From: Medakamo hakoo
Lineage: Eukaryota; Chlorophyta; Trebouxiophyceae; Coccomyxaceae
NCBI GenBank assembly: GCA_026636295.1
Contig: CP089462.1
Location: 620,001-684,000 of the forward strand
Direction: 5' to 3'
DNA: 64,000 nucleotides
This document shows, one piece after another, positions 28,828-39,037 of the stretch (the stretch's first letter is position 1; each line of letters starts with the position of its first letter). The position numbers and the translations under genes were made by a program. Under the pieces are notes generated by a model. The model searched no databases and had not been told where the DNA came from. It saw only the letters and a program-made list of their open reading frames with translations.

Positions 28828-30406
28828 GAGCCGTACACGCCGCCGTTGGAGATGGTGAACGTGCCGCCGGCCATGTCGTCGACAGAGATGGTGCCGTCGC
28901 GCGCTTTGCGGCCCAGGTCGGCGATGCCGCGCTCGACGCCCGCAAACGACAGGGCGTCCGCGTTGCGGAGGACGGGCACGACCAGGCCCTTGGGCGTGGC
29001 CACCGCGATGGAGATGTCGGTGTAGTCCCGGTAAATGATCTCGTTGCCGTCGATGACCGCGTTGACGGCGGGGACGCGCTCCAGCGCGTCGGCGGCCGCC
29101 TTGACAAACGCACTCATGAAGCCGAGCTTCACGCCGTGCGCGGCCAGGAAGGCCTCCCCAAACTCTTTGCGCAGGGCCATGAGCCCCGACATGTCGACTT
29201 CATTGAACGTGGTCAGCATGGCGTACGTGTTTTGGGAGGCTTTCAGGCGTTCGGCCACGCGCGCGCGCAGGCGCGTCATTTGCACGCGGCGTTCGGGACG
29301 GGGGCCGGCGGCGGCCGGCGCCGGCGCCGGCGCGCTGCTGGACGACGGGGCCGGGGGAGGCGGCGGCGGCGGCGCCGCGGCCGGCGCCGCGGCCGGCGCG
29401 GCAGCCGCTTTGGCCGCTTTCCCCGCCTTCTTCGCCGCGTCGGCGACCGCGGCCGCGGGCGCGGACGGCGGCGCCTCAGGCGCGGGCGGCGGCGGCGCCG
29501 CGTCTGCCACGCCCCCCTGCTCCACGGCCGCGACGGCCTGGCCCACCGCCACCGTGTCGCCGGCGGACACCAGCACCTCCTTGACAGTCCCAGCCTCCTT
29601 CTCCGTGTACCGGACGTCGATCGTCACCTTGTCCGTCTCGATCTGGGCGAGGACGTCGTCCTCGCGCACGGTGTCGCCGACCGCCTTGTCGACCGACGCG
29701 ACGGTGCCTTCTGTGATCGAGTCGCCCATGGACGGGACGACGACGGTGATGGTGGACTGGAGGGCCGACGACGACGAAAAGCCGCGCCAGGAGGCGGACG
29801 TGGTGAGGGTCGTCGTGGAGGCGAGGAGGAGCGGGGTCGGCCTGGAGGGAGGGAGGGAGGGGTGGAGGTGGGGGGAGGAGCCTGTTGGTGCGCCCGCCCC
29901 CGCCCTGCCTGCCTGCCTGGGGAGGGGTGTGCAGCACGCGCGGTGGGGTGTGTGGGTCGCTCCGCATCCCTCTCTCCACCCGCCTCTCCGCCTTCATCCA
30001 AACTCACCTGGTCGTCGACGACGCCGCGGCGGCCGTCGCCCACCGCGGGGCGTGGACGCCCAGCAGGACGGAGGCTGGAGGTTGTGGGGAGTGGGGGAGG
30101 CGTGAGAACCAAGGAGCCGATGGCGTCGCGCCGGCGCACAAACGGAGCGCGGAGTCGCCTGAGCCGCTTTCAAACAGGGTTCCAATGCGCAGGCAACCGG
30201 GTGGCATCCATGACGCATCGCCGGCGCTGCGAGCATGGGACGAGGAGGAGGCTGGAAGGCGGCCGTCCGTCCGGCGCACAACGACGGCGCGAGCGCCATG
30301 GCCTTTGCGCGCCCGCCGCCGCGAGAGCAAAAAGCTGCCGCCGCACCAACGCACCGCGGCCGTCCAACGCCCGGCACGCCCGGGCCAGCACCAGGGCCCG
30401 TCTCAT
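28596..30406 (-). CDS. DLST: dihydrolipoamide succinyltransferase, E2 of 2-oxoglutarate dehydrogenase
   Basis: This E2 core enzyme of the mitochondrial 2-oxoglutarate dehydrogenase complex transfers succinyl groups to CoA. Exons are 30355-30406, 30008-30074 and 28596-29841, in phase, 454 residues. The first two exons encode an Arg/Ala-rich presequence ([17 protein letters not shown]...) ending in [12 protein letters not shown]. The lipoyl domain has [12 protein letters not shown] and [13 protein letters not shown] with the lipoyl lysine near residue 109. An Ala/Pro hinge follows. The catalytic domain has [53 protein letters not shown] and [18 protein letters not shown] with the catalytic His and Asp. 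There is no clear separate E1/E3-binding domain, as is usual for succinyltransferases. Confidence 0.95.
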
Positions 30407-30613
30407 TGCCTTGAAAGAAAAGGGGAGTGGGGTGGAGTGCGTGGGCGCACGCCGAGAAAATGAACAGCGCGCGGCGCGCGGGAAGGCAGAGTGCGCGCGC
30501 CCGCGCCCCCGCTCTCCAGGCCCCTCACCACAACTCTTTTTTTTTGGCCCGTGCACCGGCGGCGCACCCCGTGCGCGCCAGTCCACACAGCACACCCAGC
30601 ACGCACTCGCACC

Positions 30614-30826
30614 ATGCTGTCCGCCCTGGACCAGCGCATCTCGGCCGCCATGGCCGACGAAGCCCGGGCGGTGAAGCGGGCGCTGCAGCAGCAGGCACAC
30701 GCCGCAGCGCGCGTGGGCGCGGGCGCCACGCTGTCGCAGGAGCGGGCTCATTGACCGTGTGCCAGGCGCGCCACCCGATCGGGTGCAGGCTCTTTGGCAA
30801 CCTCAATGCGTGTATGAACGCTTGAG
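30614..30826 (+). CDS. possible small gene of about 50 residues
   Basis: An ATG at 30614, placed 208 bases from the DLST start and facing away, begins MLSALDQRISAAMADEARA, a charged amphipathic helix. Read straight through it ends at 30754 with 46 residues. Alternatively a 53-base intron from about 30711 to 30763 (starting GTGGGC, ending TGCCAG) would join the helix to HPIGCRLFGNLNACMNA, ending at 30826 with two Cys eight residues apart. The divergent position is the main support. I do not recognise either product. Confidence 0.3.
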
Positions 30827-31178
30827 AGGTGTGGTGGGTTGTGGGAGATGGAGGCTTGGGTGCACGGGCGGGCGGCAGTGTCGTTGTTAGCTGGCCAGGT
30901 TTTTGTGTTTTCGACCCACCACCCCTGAAGACGCGGCGGGCCTCTCTCCTTTCGACGCGGACTACCGTCGCACTCTCATCCCGCCGCCTCCTCTCACACC
31001 TGACTTTGGCCTTGCTCCAGCGCGTGTGGAACACAACAAAAAACAAAAAAGCGTCACTCTTTCTCTCTCGTCACACACAAAAAACCTCACGCCTGGGGCT
31101 GCACCACTCTCCGTTCAAAAAAGGCTCTCTCTCAAGCGCACGCACCCCGCCACCCACACACACGGCCCGCAACCCCAC
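30827..31178. other. spacer before the Lhca 3' region
   Basis: About 350 bases with several A-rich tracts (AAAACAAAAAAC near 31040, AAAAAAC near 31080) and CA-rich text. It probably holds 3' UTR of the minus-strand Lhca gene and of any small plus-strand gene. No convincing frame. Confidence 0.4.
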
Positions 31179-31323
31179 CTTCAAGGCCAGAGGCCCGGGA
31201 AGAAAGCAGGGCGTCGGGATTCGGACGCCGAAAGCCTCAGTGACGGGAGCATCTTCAAGGCCAGAGGCCCGGGAAGAAGCAGGGGGTGGGGATCTGGACG
31301 CCAAAGGCTTCCGTCACCGGCGC
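31179..31323 (-). repeat. tandem duplication of the last Lhca coding segment
   Basis: Two direct copies of about 72 bases lie at 31179-31250 and 31253-31323. The right copy is the end of the Lhca coding region. The left copy lies past the stop, differs mostly at third codon positions and carries one extra base that shifts its frame. Confidence 0.8.
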
Positions 31324-32500
31324 GATCTTGCACGCGGGCTGGACGACCTGGATGGGAGTCACCACGGCCTTCGAAAAATGATGAGGGAAGGGGTGGGGGG
31401 AGGTGTGGGGGTGAGTGGTGGTGCGAGGTTTTCATCGTGCGAAAGAATGGAGCGTACGTCATCCACCTTTTTCCACGTCCACGCCGCCTAAAATCGATTT
31501 ACCTTCGAAAAGATAGTAGTGTTCATAGGGTCTGCGATGTGCTCTTTAAGCGCGGCGAGCGGCCCCTTGCCCGTAACCTGCGCCGCCATCGTGAATCCGA
31601 CAAACGCGAGCATGGCCAGGCGGCCGTTTTTCAGCTCCTTGACCTTGAGCTCGGCCAGGTCGCCGGGGATGACGGGCGCAAAGATGCCGCCCGGGTACCC
31701 GACCTCGTGCGGCGGCAGGGAGAAGGACGAGAAGATGGGGTCCTGGTCCTGCGACCCCGGGTTGCGCAGGTCGTACCCGCGCTTGGACTCCACCCAGTGC
31801 ATCGTGATCAGCTGGAAGGCGACCAGGCCCTGGATGTTGAAGGGCAGCTTGACCTTGGTGGCGGCCTCGTACCAGAAGACGTCCGGGCGGACGATCTCCT
31901 GGACGAGGATGCCCGCGACGGCCAGCATGGCCCACCGGGCGTGGACGCGCTCCGCCTCGGCAAAGTAGCGCAGGGACTCGGGGGACGAGCCCAGGCCCAG
32001 CGGGTCGAAGCCGTAGTCCGCGGGCAGCGTGCCGTTCAGGTGGGCGGGCGCCTCGGAGCCGGGCAGCCAGAGCGGGCGGTTGGCGGCGCGGGCGGCGACG
32101 GAGGGGCGGCGCTGTGGGATGATGGAGGAGGTGGATGGAGGTGGAGGTGGTGGATGAGGGTTGGGCGCCGCGCGGAGAGGGAAACGCCGCCGCACCATTT
32201 TTTCGTCGCCGGCCGGCGCGGCGTGGACCGCCATCGCGTGACACGGCCGCGGCCCCCTTTGAAGGCAGGAGGTCCGCAAGGCTCGACCTAGCCCTGCGTG
32301 TGGGGTGGGCCGGCCCGGCCTGCGGCGTGCAGCGCGGCGCCAGCGTCGCCGCCGCAGGCGCCGGGGGCCTTACCCGTTCCAACCTCCTGCCTCTTTTTTG
32401 CCCACGCGCTGCGCCCGCGCCAGCCCCATTCCACCACCTCACGCACCGCGGCGGCGACGCGGCCGGCCAGGGCGGCCTTAGAAGCCAGGGAGAAAGCCAT
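31255..32500 (-). CDS. photosystem I chlorophyll a/b-binding protein (Lhca), copy 1
   Basis: Model: exons 32447-32500, 31503-32111 and 31255-31368, in phase, 258 residues, normal for Lhca. Exon 1 is transit peptide (MAFSLASKAALAGRVAAA). The mature protein starts near RPLWLPGSEAPAHLNGTLP, then DYGFDPLGLG. Helix 1 is EAERVHARWAMLAVAG (ExxHxR chlorophyll ligands), helix 2 lies around QLITMHWVE, and helix 3 is ELKVKELKNGRLAMLAFVGF (ExxNxR). GYDLRNPGSQDQDPIF and EVGYPGGIF are Lhca-type loops. Exon 3 adds an AVVTPIQVVQPACK...PCFFPGLWP tail. If exon 3 is not used, the frame ends at 31488 with 225 residues. It is head to head with a second Lhca gene and shares its intron in the transit peptide. Numbered subclass not assigned. 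Confidence 0.9.
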
Positions 32501-32682
32501 GACGGTGGGTCTGGAAGGAGGGTGCGGTGCGGGGACGGACGAAACAAAGGTGTGTGAAAGCCCCCATTGTTTTCGCAGCGAACCGGTGCGCAACCCACTG
32601 AGCGCGCACTCCCCCCCCCCCCTCCCACACCCGTTTCGTTCCCTTTGTCCGTCCCTCGCCTACACACCCACACCTCACCGCC
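32501..32682. promoter_or_regulatory. bidirectional upstream region of two Lhca genes
   Basis: These 182 bases between two outward-facing Lhca start codons must drive both antenna genes. They include a run of C at about 32611-32623 and GC-rich DNA. I see no TATA box or CACGTG G-box. Shared light regulation is inference. Confidence 0.5.
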
Positions 32683-33949
32683 ATGGCGTCCCTCTACTCC
32701 ACCGCCTCCAAGGCCGCGGTCACCCAGGTGCGTCAGAGAGGGAGGCGGGCCGGAAAAGTGGGGACGGCGGCGGTGCGCGCGGAGCCAGGTTTTCCCCCCC
32801 CCAAACCTGGCTCTCTCCAGCGGCGGCGCGACCAAAAAAAAAACAGCAAGGGAAGCAAAAAGGCAGCGCCGTGACGGCTGCGGGCCTTGCGTCTCGCTGC
32901 CCGCCCCGCCCACTGCACGCTAGACATGTTGGCGCACCAGCAGCGAGCGGGAGTTTGTCCCGTGCGGGCGTGCGCGGCGTCGGCGCGGAGGTCGGAAAAA
33001 AAGAGATAACGGCGCTAGCGCGCGCCGTTGAGGGCGAGAGGGTCGGGCGCCGCATTCCGTCGTCCGCGCCCGCCCGGCCGTGCCGCCGCGCCGCGCCCCC
33101 CTCCGTCGCCCGCAACACAGGCTCTGACCCGCGCCTCACGGCCGCATCCCCCCAAAAAAATCGCAGCGCAACGTCGCGGCCGCCGCTGCGGCGCGCCCTC
33201 TGTGGCGCCCGGGCTCCACCCCGCCCGCCCACCTGACGGGCACCCTGCCCGGCGACTACGGCTTCGACCCGCTCAACCTGGGCGCGGACCCTGCGGCGCT
33301 GCGCTGGTACCAGCAGGCGGAGCTGCAGAACGGCCGGTGGGCCATGCTGGGCGCGGCCGGCATCCTGGGCGAAAACCTGCTGGGCAACCTCGGCATCGCG
33401 GGCCCCGCCGCCAAGACGCCCTGGTACGAGGCCGGCGCGTACACCTACTTCGCGCCGCCGTCCTCCCTGTTCATCGCCCAGCTCTTCCTGTTTGGCTGGG
33501 TGGAGGCGCGCCGGTACCAGGACTACAAGAACCCGGGGTCCGCGTCCCAGGACCCGATCTTCACGAACAACAAGCTGCCGGCCGGCGAGGTCGGCTACCC
33601 CGGCGGCATCTTCGACCCGCTGGGCTTCGCCAAGGGCGACCTGGCGACGCTGAAGGTCAAGGAGATCAAGAACGCGCGCCTGGCGATGCTGGGCTGCCTG
33701 GGCTTCTTCGTCCAGGCCCGGACGACTGGTACGTTGTTTGGGTGGATGCTGTTGTTCCGGGGTCGGGGCGTGCGACCGCTGCTGCCATCCACTCTCCATC
33801 CCCTGCCCTTCTTCTCACCACCACCACGCCCACCCACCCCACCCGCACAAAAAAAAACAGGCGAACAGCCCCTGACGAACTTAGCTAAGCACCTGCAGGA
33901 CCCGTGGGCCGTGAACGTCCTGTCCGTGGAGCACGCGCGCGCGCTCTAA
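32683..33949 (+). CDS. photosystem I chlorophyll a/b-binding protein (Lhca), copy 2, Lhca4-like
   Basis: Exons are 32683-32727, 33167-33728 and 33861-33949, in phase, 231 residues. Exon 1 is a short transit peptide (MASLYSTASKAAVTQ). The mature part begins ARPLWRPGSTPPAHL and DYGFDPLNLG. Helix 1 reads QQAELQNGRWAMLGAAG, so Asn stands where most LHC proteins have the His chlorophyll ligand. Helix 3 is LKVKEIKNARLAMLGCLGFF. The loops YQDYKNPGSASQDPIF and GEVGYPGGIFDPLGF resemble plant Lhca4. In Lhca3 and Lhca4 the Asn ligand is known to give low-energy red chlorophylls. The protein ends HLQDPWAVNVLS. First-intron position matches the divergent Lhca gene, so the two derive from one duplication. 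Confidence 0.93.
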
Positions 33950-34165
33950 GGCGGGAGTGTCGCGAGAGTGTCTGGGCGGGAGGGCGGGGAAGAGTGAGCT
34001 GTGTGTGCTTGTGATGAGAAAAGAAAAGACCCGGTGAGCGGGCGACGAGCTTCGATGCAAAGACGATGAAGGTGGGTGGATGGTGCGAGAGAGGGAGCGC
34101 CAATGGTGAGCGGGCGACGAGGTTTTTAATGACAAGGGGAGGTAGAGAGAGAGTGACATGATGTT

Positions 34166-37100
34166 TCACGCAGCTCCACCACCACCCACCGCCTGCAGCC
34201 GCGCCAGGCCCGCGTACAAGCCGCCCGCCGCCACAAGCTCTTCATGCGTTCCGGCTTCCGCCACCACCCCACCCGCACACACGGCAATGAGGTCGGCGGC
34301 CACGACGGTCGACAGCCGGTGGGCGACCGCGATGGTCGTGCGCCCCGCGCGCGCGCCAGGCAGCGCGGCTTGCACGGCCGCTTCCGAGGCGGCGTCCAAG
34401 GCCGACGTCGCTTCGTCCAGGAGCAAGACGCGCGGGTTGGTGACCAGGGCGCGCGCGATGGCCAGGCGCTGGCGCTCGCCGCCCGAGATTTGGACGGCGC
34501 CCGCCCCACTGCCGAGCTTGGTCAACCAGCCCTCTGGCTTGGCGTCGACAAAGTCTGCGGCTTGCGCCATCACCAGCGCCGCACGGATGTCGGCGTCCGA
34601 CGCGTCGGGCCGGCCGTACGCGACGTTGGCTTTGATGGTGCCGGTGAAGAGCGCGCACTCCTGGCCGACCAGGGAGAGGGCGGAGCGCAGGGTGGTGAGC
34701 GGGAGGGTGCGGACGTCCGTCCCATCCAGCGAGACGGTGCCGGCGCATGGGTCGTAGAAGCGTTCGAGCAAGGACAGGACGGTGGACTTGCCGCCGCCGG
34801 AGGGGCCGACGAGGGCGGTGAATGAGCCCGCCGGGATAGTCAGGGAAAAGCCGGAGAGGACGGGCGTGTCCGGGCGGGCGGGGTACGCAAACGACACGCC
34901 GGAAAACGCGACGGCGCCTGGGCCCGGCCAAGGTTGGGAGACTGGGCGGGGCGGGGCCCGGGCCTTTTTCTTCCCGCTTTTGCGGGGAGACACAGCCTCG
35001 ACCAACGGCGACGGCCCGGCCGCACCCACGCCCGTCGCCGCCGGCACCCGGCCGATGACAGCAAACACCCGGCGCGCGGACGCGCCGCCCGTCGACAGGA
35101 AAGGAAACGCGACCTGGGCTTGGGCCGCGCCAAACGCCGCCAGGACGACGCCGAAAAAGGAACGCAGCATGGCTTCGAAAGTCAGTTGGCCTTTGGCGAT
35201 GAGCGTGCCGCCGTACCAGAAGGCTAAAGCGTAGACGGCAAAGATGATTAACTGCGGTCGGTGTGTGGCGGCGTGTGTGTGTGTGTGTTTGTGAGAGAGC
35301 CCACCAGCCTCGCACCCAACCACCCCCCTCCCTCCCCTCCCTTCATATTTAGGGCCTCACCTGCGAAATGCCAAACACCAGGCCCGTCACCTGGCCTTGC
35401 ACCGCCGCCCGGCGGGCGGGGCCGGCCAGGCGGCTGCCGTACTCGGCGGACAGCGGGCCCGCCAGCCCAAAAGCCGCGACGGTGCGGTGGGAGGCCAGGG
35501 CTTCGCTGGCGACCTCGGCCGCGGCCGCGTCGCCCGCAGCGTCGCGGGAAGAAAAGCCGGCCAGGAACGCGCCCTGCACCCAGGCCGCGCCGGCCAAAAA
35601 GGGCGTCGTCGCCAGAATGACGGCCGCCAGGCGGGGCGCGGCCGCGAACGCGATGGCAAGCCCGCCCACCGCCGCGACGCCGTTCTGCAGGGCCACAGCC
35701 GCCGCGTCGGCCGCGCCGCCGCGCGCCGCGGCCGCGTCCGACTGCAAGGACGCGGCCAGCGACGCCGCCGACGCCGTCTCGTCCGTGTCGAACCAGGCGA
35801 CTTCCTGGTTGAGCGCCGCCGTCAGCATGGCCCGGCGCAGGCGGCGGGTCAGGCGGGCACCCGCCAGCCCCAACAGCGCCTGCTGCGTGAAGGACGCACA
35901 GAGCGTGCCGCCGCCCAGGGTGCCCGCCAGGATGGCGCCCCACCGCCGGGCGGCGGCCTCGGCCTGGTCGGGCGGCAGGTAGAACAGGGCGGCCATGGGG
36001 GACAGGACAAGGGCAAAGGCCGGCATTTGGAAGCCCATGAGGCCGGAGGCGGCAAAACCGCCGACGAGGGCCGGCCAGTCCGGGAGGGAGAGGCGGGCGA
36101 GGCGGCGGGCGACGGGCGTGGCCTGCGGCGGCGCAGGCGGCGGCGCGGCGGTCGGCGGCGTGGGAAAGGGCGCGTCCTTCTTCCCGGCCGCGTGCGGGGT
36201 GACAGACGGCGAAGGTGCGGCCGACCCTGCGCCCAGGGCGGCGACGGCGGCGGCCAAGGCGTCGGTGCGGGAGGGGGAGGGCGGCGCGGGGCCGGTGGGT
36301 GGAGGTGGCCCGACCACGGCCGGAGGAGCGACGCCCTCCACCCCCTCCCCACCACCCCCGCCGCCCGCCGTGACCTGGTGCGCGACCAGGTGTGCGTAAT
36401 GCCCGCCCACAGCCAGCAGCGCCGCGTGCGGCGCGGGCCCCTCCACCACCACGCCGCCGTCCAGGACAGCGATCGCGTCGCAGTCGACGACGGACGACAG
36501 GCGGTGGGCGACCGTGACGGTCGTCCGGCCCGCCCGCAGGGCCGTCAGGGCCTTGGCCAAGGCCGCTTCCGCCCCCGCGTCCAACGCACTGGTCGCTTCA
36601 TCCAGCAGCAGGATGCGCGGGTTGCGGACGAGGGCGCGGGCGGCGGCCAGGCGTTGGCGCTGGCCGCCAGACAAGAGCGCGCCGCGGACTCGCGTGCCGT
36701 ACCCCTGCGGCAGGCGGTCCACAAAGGCGTGCGCGCCGGCCAGTCGGGCGGCCGCTTCCACGTCGTCGTCGGACGCGGCCGCCCAGCCGGCCCGGATGTT
36801 GTCCTGTGAATGTAAGGGGGTGGTGGGCGGGACGGGTGAGGGAAGGGAAGCGCGGTCAGACACGACCATCCATCCAACCATCCATGCATCCCACCAAAAA
36901 AAAACCAAAAACGCACCGCGACCGTCCCGCCAAACAGGACGGGGTCCTGGCCCACATACCCGACAGCCGACCGGTACGCGTCCGGGTCTAGGGCGCGTAA
37001 ATCCGTGCCGTCCACGCTTACAATGCCGCGAGCCGGGTCGTACAGCCGGAGGAGGAGGGCGACGACAGTGGATTTGCCGCAGCCGGACCCGCCGACGAGC

Positions 37101-38852
37101 GCCATGGACGTTCCCGCCGGGATGGACAGGTCGATGCCATTGAGGACGGGCACGTCCGGGCGGGCGGGGTAAGCGAAATGCACGCCCTTCAACGCCAGCG
37201 CGCCCGCCGGGGTGAAGGACGGCGCGTCGGGCGCGGGCGGCGGGGGCGGGGCCCACAGGGAGAGGCGCCGGCGCTTTTGTTGGGAGGCCGCGCTGGAGGG
37301 CGTGGAGGACGCAGAGCGTGGCGTGGGCGTCCGCGCACCCGGCGACGGCGGCGGCGACTTGCCCGGCCAGCCCGTCGCCCGCCGGCCGGACCCGCCGCCG
37401 CTGCAACCGCGACCGCCACCGCTGCCGCCTGGAGACGCCCTGCCGCGCGGGGAGGACAGCACCGCGCCGACGGCGCCGCCCACCGCCGCGACGGACGCGC
37501 GCACGGTGCGCCGGGGCTTGCGGGGTGGGGGTGGCGCACGGATGGCCGGGACGCGGCGGATGACGGCCACCAGGCGCCCGCCGGCCGCCCGGGCCGCGGC
37601 AAAATGCGCGGCCGCGGGTGCGACCTGGCCCAGGGAGATGCCGCCCATCAGCGCCGCAAACAGCACGCTCATGACCCGGCCGCCCGTGTACGCGCCGACC
37701 CGCACGCGCGTCCAGCCGTAGAACAGGGCGACCGCGTACGCGCACATGAACGAGAAGTTGGCGGCGCCGAGCGCGGTGCCCTGGAGCGCCGACCCTCGCG
37801 CCGCGTCGGCGGCCGGGCCCGCCAGCGCGGCGTCGTACACGGCCGCGACGGCCGGGCCGGCGTTGAAGGCCAGGACGGTGCGCACGGACGCCAGGGCTTC
37901 GCCCGCCACCGTGCCGGCGTCCCGGTAGGCCAGCCGGCCCCGGGCCTCGACGCGGGCCTGGGCGATGGCGATACCGCCCGCGGCCGCGCCCAGGGCGGGC
38001 AGGACGGCGGCGAGGACGAGCGCCATGTCCCACCCCGTGGCTAGGGCGATGGCCATGCCCGCGCCGAACGTGGACAGGTGGTGGATGGTGGACCCGAGCT
38101 TGTCGCCCACCGCGACTTGGACGGACCGCGCGTCGGCGTCCAGGTCGGCGAGCAGGGTGGCCGCGCCGCCCTTGACGCCCGCCTCGAAGAACGCAGCTTC
38201 CTGGCGCAGGGCGGACCGGACAAAGGCCAGGCGCAGCCGCCGTGCGAGGCGGGCGCCGCCGGCCGCAAACGCCGCGACTTCCACGTAGGACGCCACGCCC
38301 GCGCCGCCCGCCAGGGCCAGGAACAGGCCGGCGACGCGGGACGCCGCGGCCCGCAAGGTGTTGGGCGTGGACAGCGGGCCGAGCGAGTCCAGCATGTCGC
38401 CGAACGCGAGCGAAAACAGGGGGAGGGCGGCGCCTGAGGCCATGGCGCCGGCCGTCCCAGCGGCCAGGAGCGCCGCATCGCCCGCGTCGGCCAGGGAGAG
38501 GAGGGCGAAGAAGGAGATGGGCTTGGTGGCGGGGGGTGGGGGTTCGACTGCATGGCGGTGCGAGGTCAACGGCGGGCGAGGTTGTGGGGAGGGTGGGGGG
38601 GAGAGGGACAGGCGCGAGGGAGGAGGGCTGTGCGTTGGTCGAGGCCGCGTCCCTCCTTTCCTGCCTTCCACCGTGCGTACCTGGCGTGCCGTCCGTGGGC
38701 GTCAGAGCGACCGGGACGGTCCGGATGGGCGGGAGGCGCGGGAGGGCGAGGTCGGCCGGGTGCGGGTCGGCTGGAGCGCTGGTTGTCGCGGCCGCCGCCG
38801 CCGCCATCTCCACGTCGCCGCCGGGCGTGGGGCGGGTGCCGTCGTGCGGCAT
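34166..38852 (-). CDS. full-length ABC transporter of the ABCB/MDR type
   Basis: Exons are 38681-38852, 36917-38547, 35361-36803 and 34166-35251, in phase, 1,443 residues, laid out TMD-NBD-TMD-NBD. The first membrane domain starts near ISFFALLSLADAGDAALLAA. NBD1 has VHFAYPARPDVPVLNGIDL, Walker A GGSGCGKST (about residue 539), LLSGGQRQRLAAARAL and ILLLDEATSALD. The second membrane domain starts around LPDWPALVGGFAASGLMGF. NBD2 has VSFAYPARPDTPVLSGFSL, Walker A GPSGGGKST (about 1231), QISGGERQRLAIARAL, VLLLDEATSALD and IAVAHRLSTV. Both ATP sites look competent. Linkers around residues 440-500 and 720-790 are Pro/Ser/Gly-rich and longer than usual. Substrate and membrane are not deducible; plant relatives export lipids, auxin or drugs. 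Confidence 0.94.
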
Positions 38853-39037
38853 GGGCGCGCGTGCGTGCGGGGAAGCGGCGGGAGCACGCCGGGAACGCCC
38901 TCCCCCACGACCGTCCCCAGCCGTGAGTGTTTCTTTTTTTTTTCCGCGATGATGGAATGGAAGGTTGATAGACTCGCGCTCGCACAACGGGCTTTGTTTT
39001 TTTTTCGACGCCTCCCTCTCGAGCCCAGAGTCCCACG

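Noticed and set aside
27792-30674. Plus-strand open frame of 960 codons across PEX12, DLST and spacers
   Set aside because: It overlaps two well-identified genes in other frames and reads as basic and Gly-rich shadow sequence; the length is a GC artefact.
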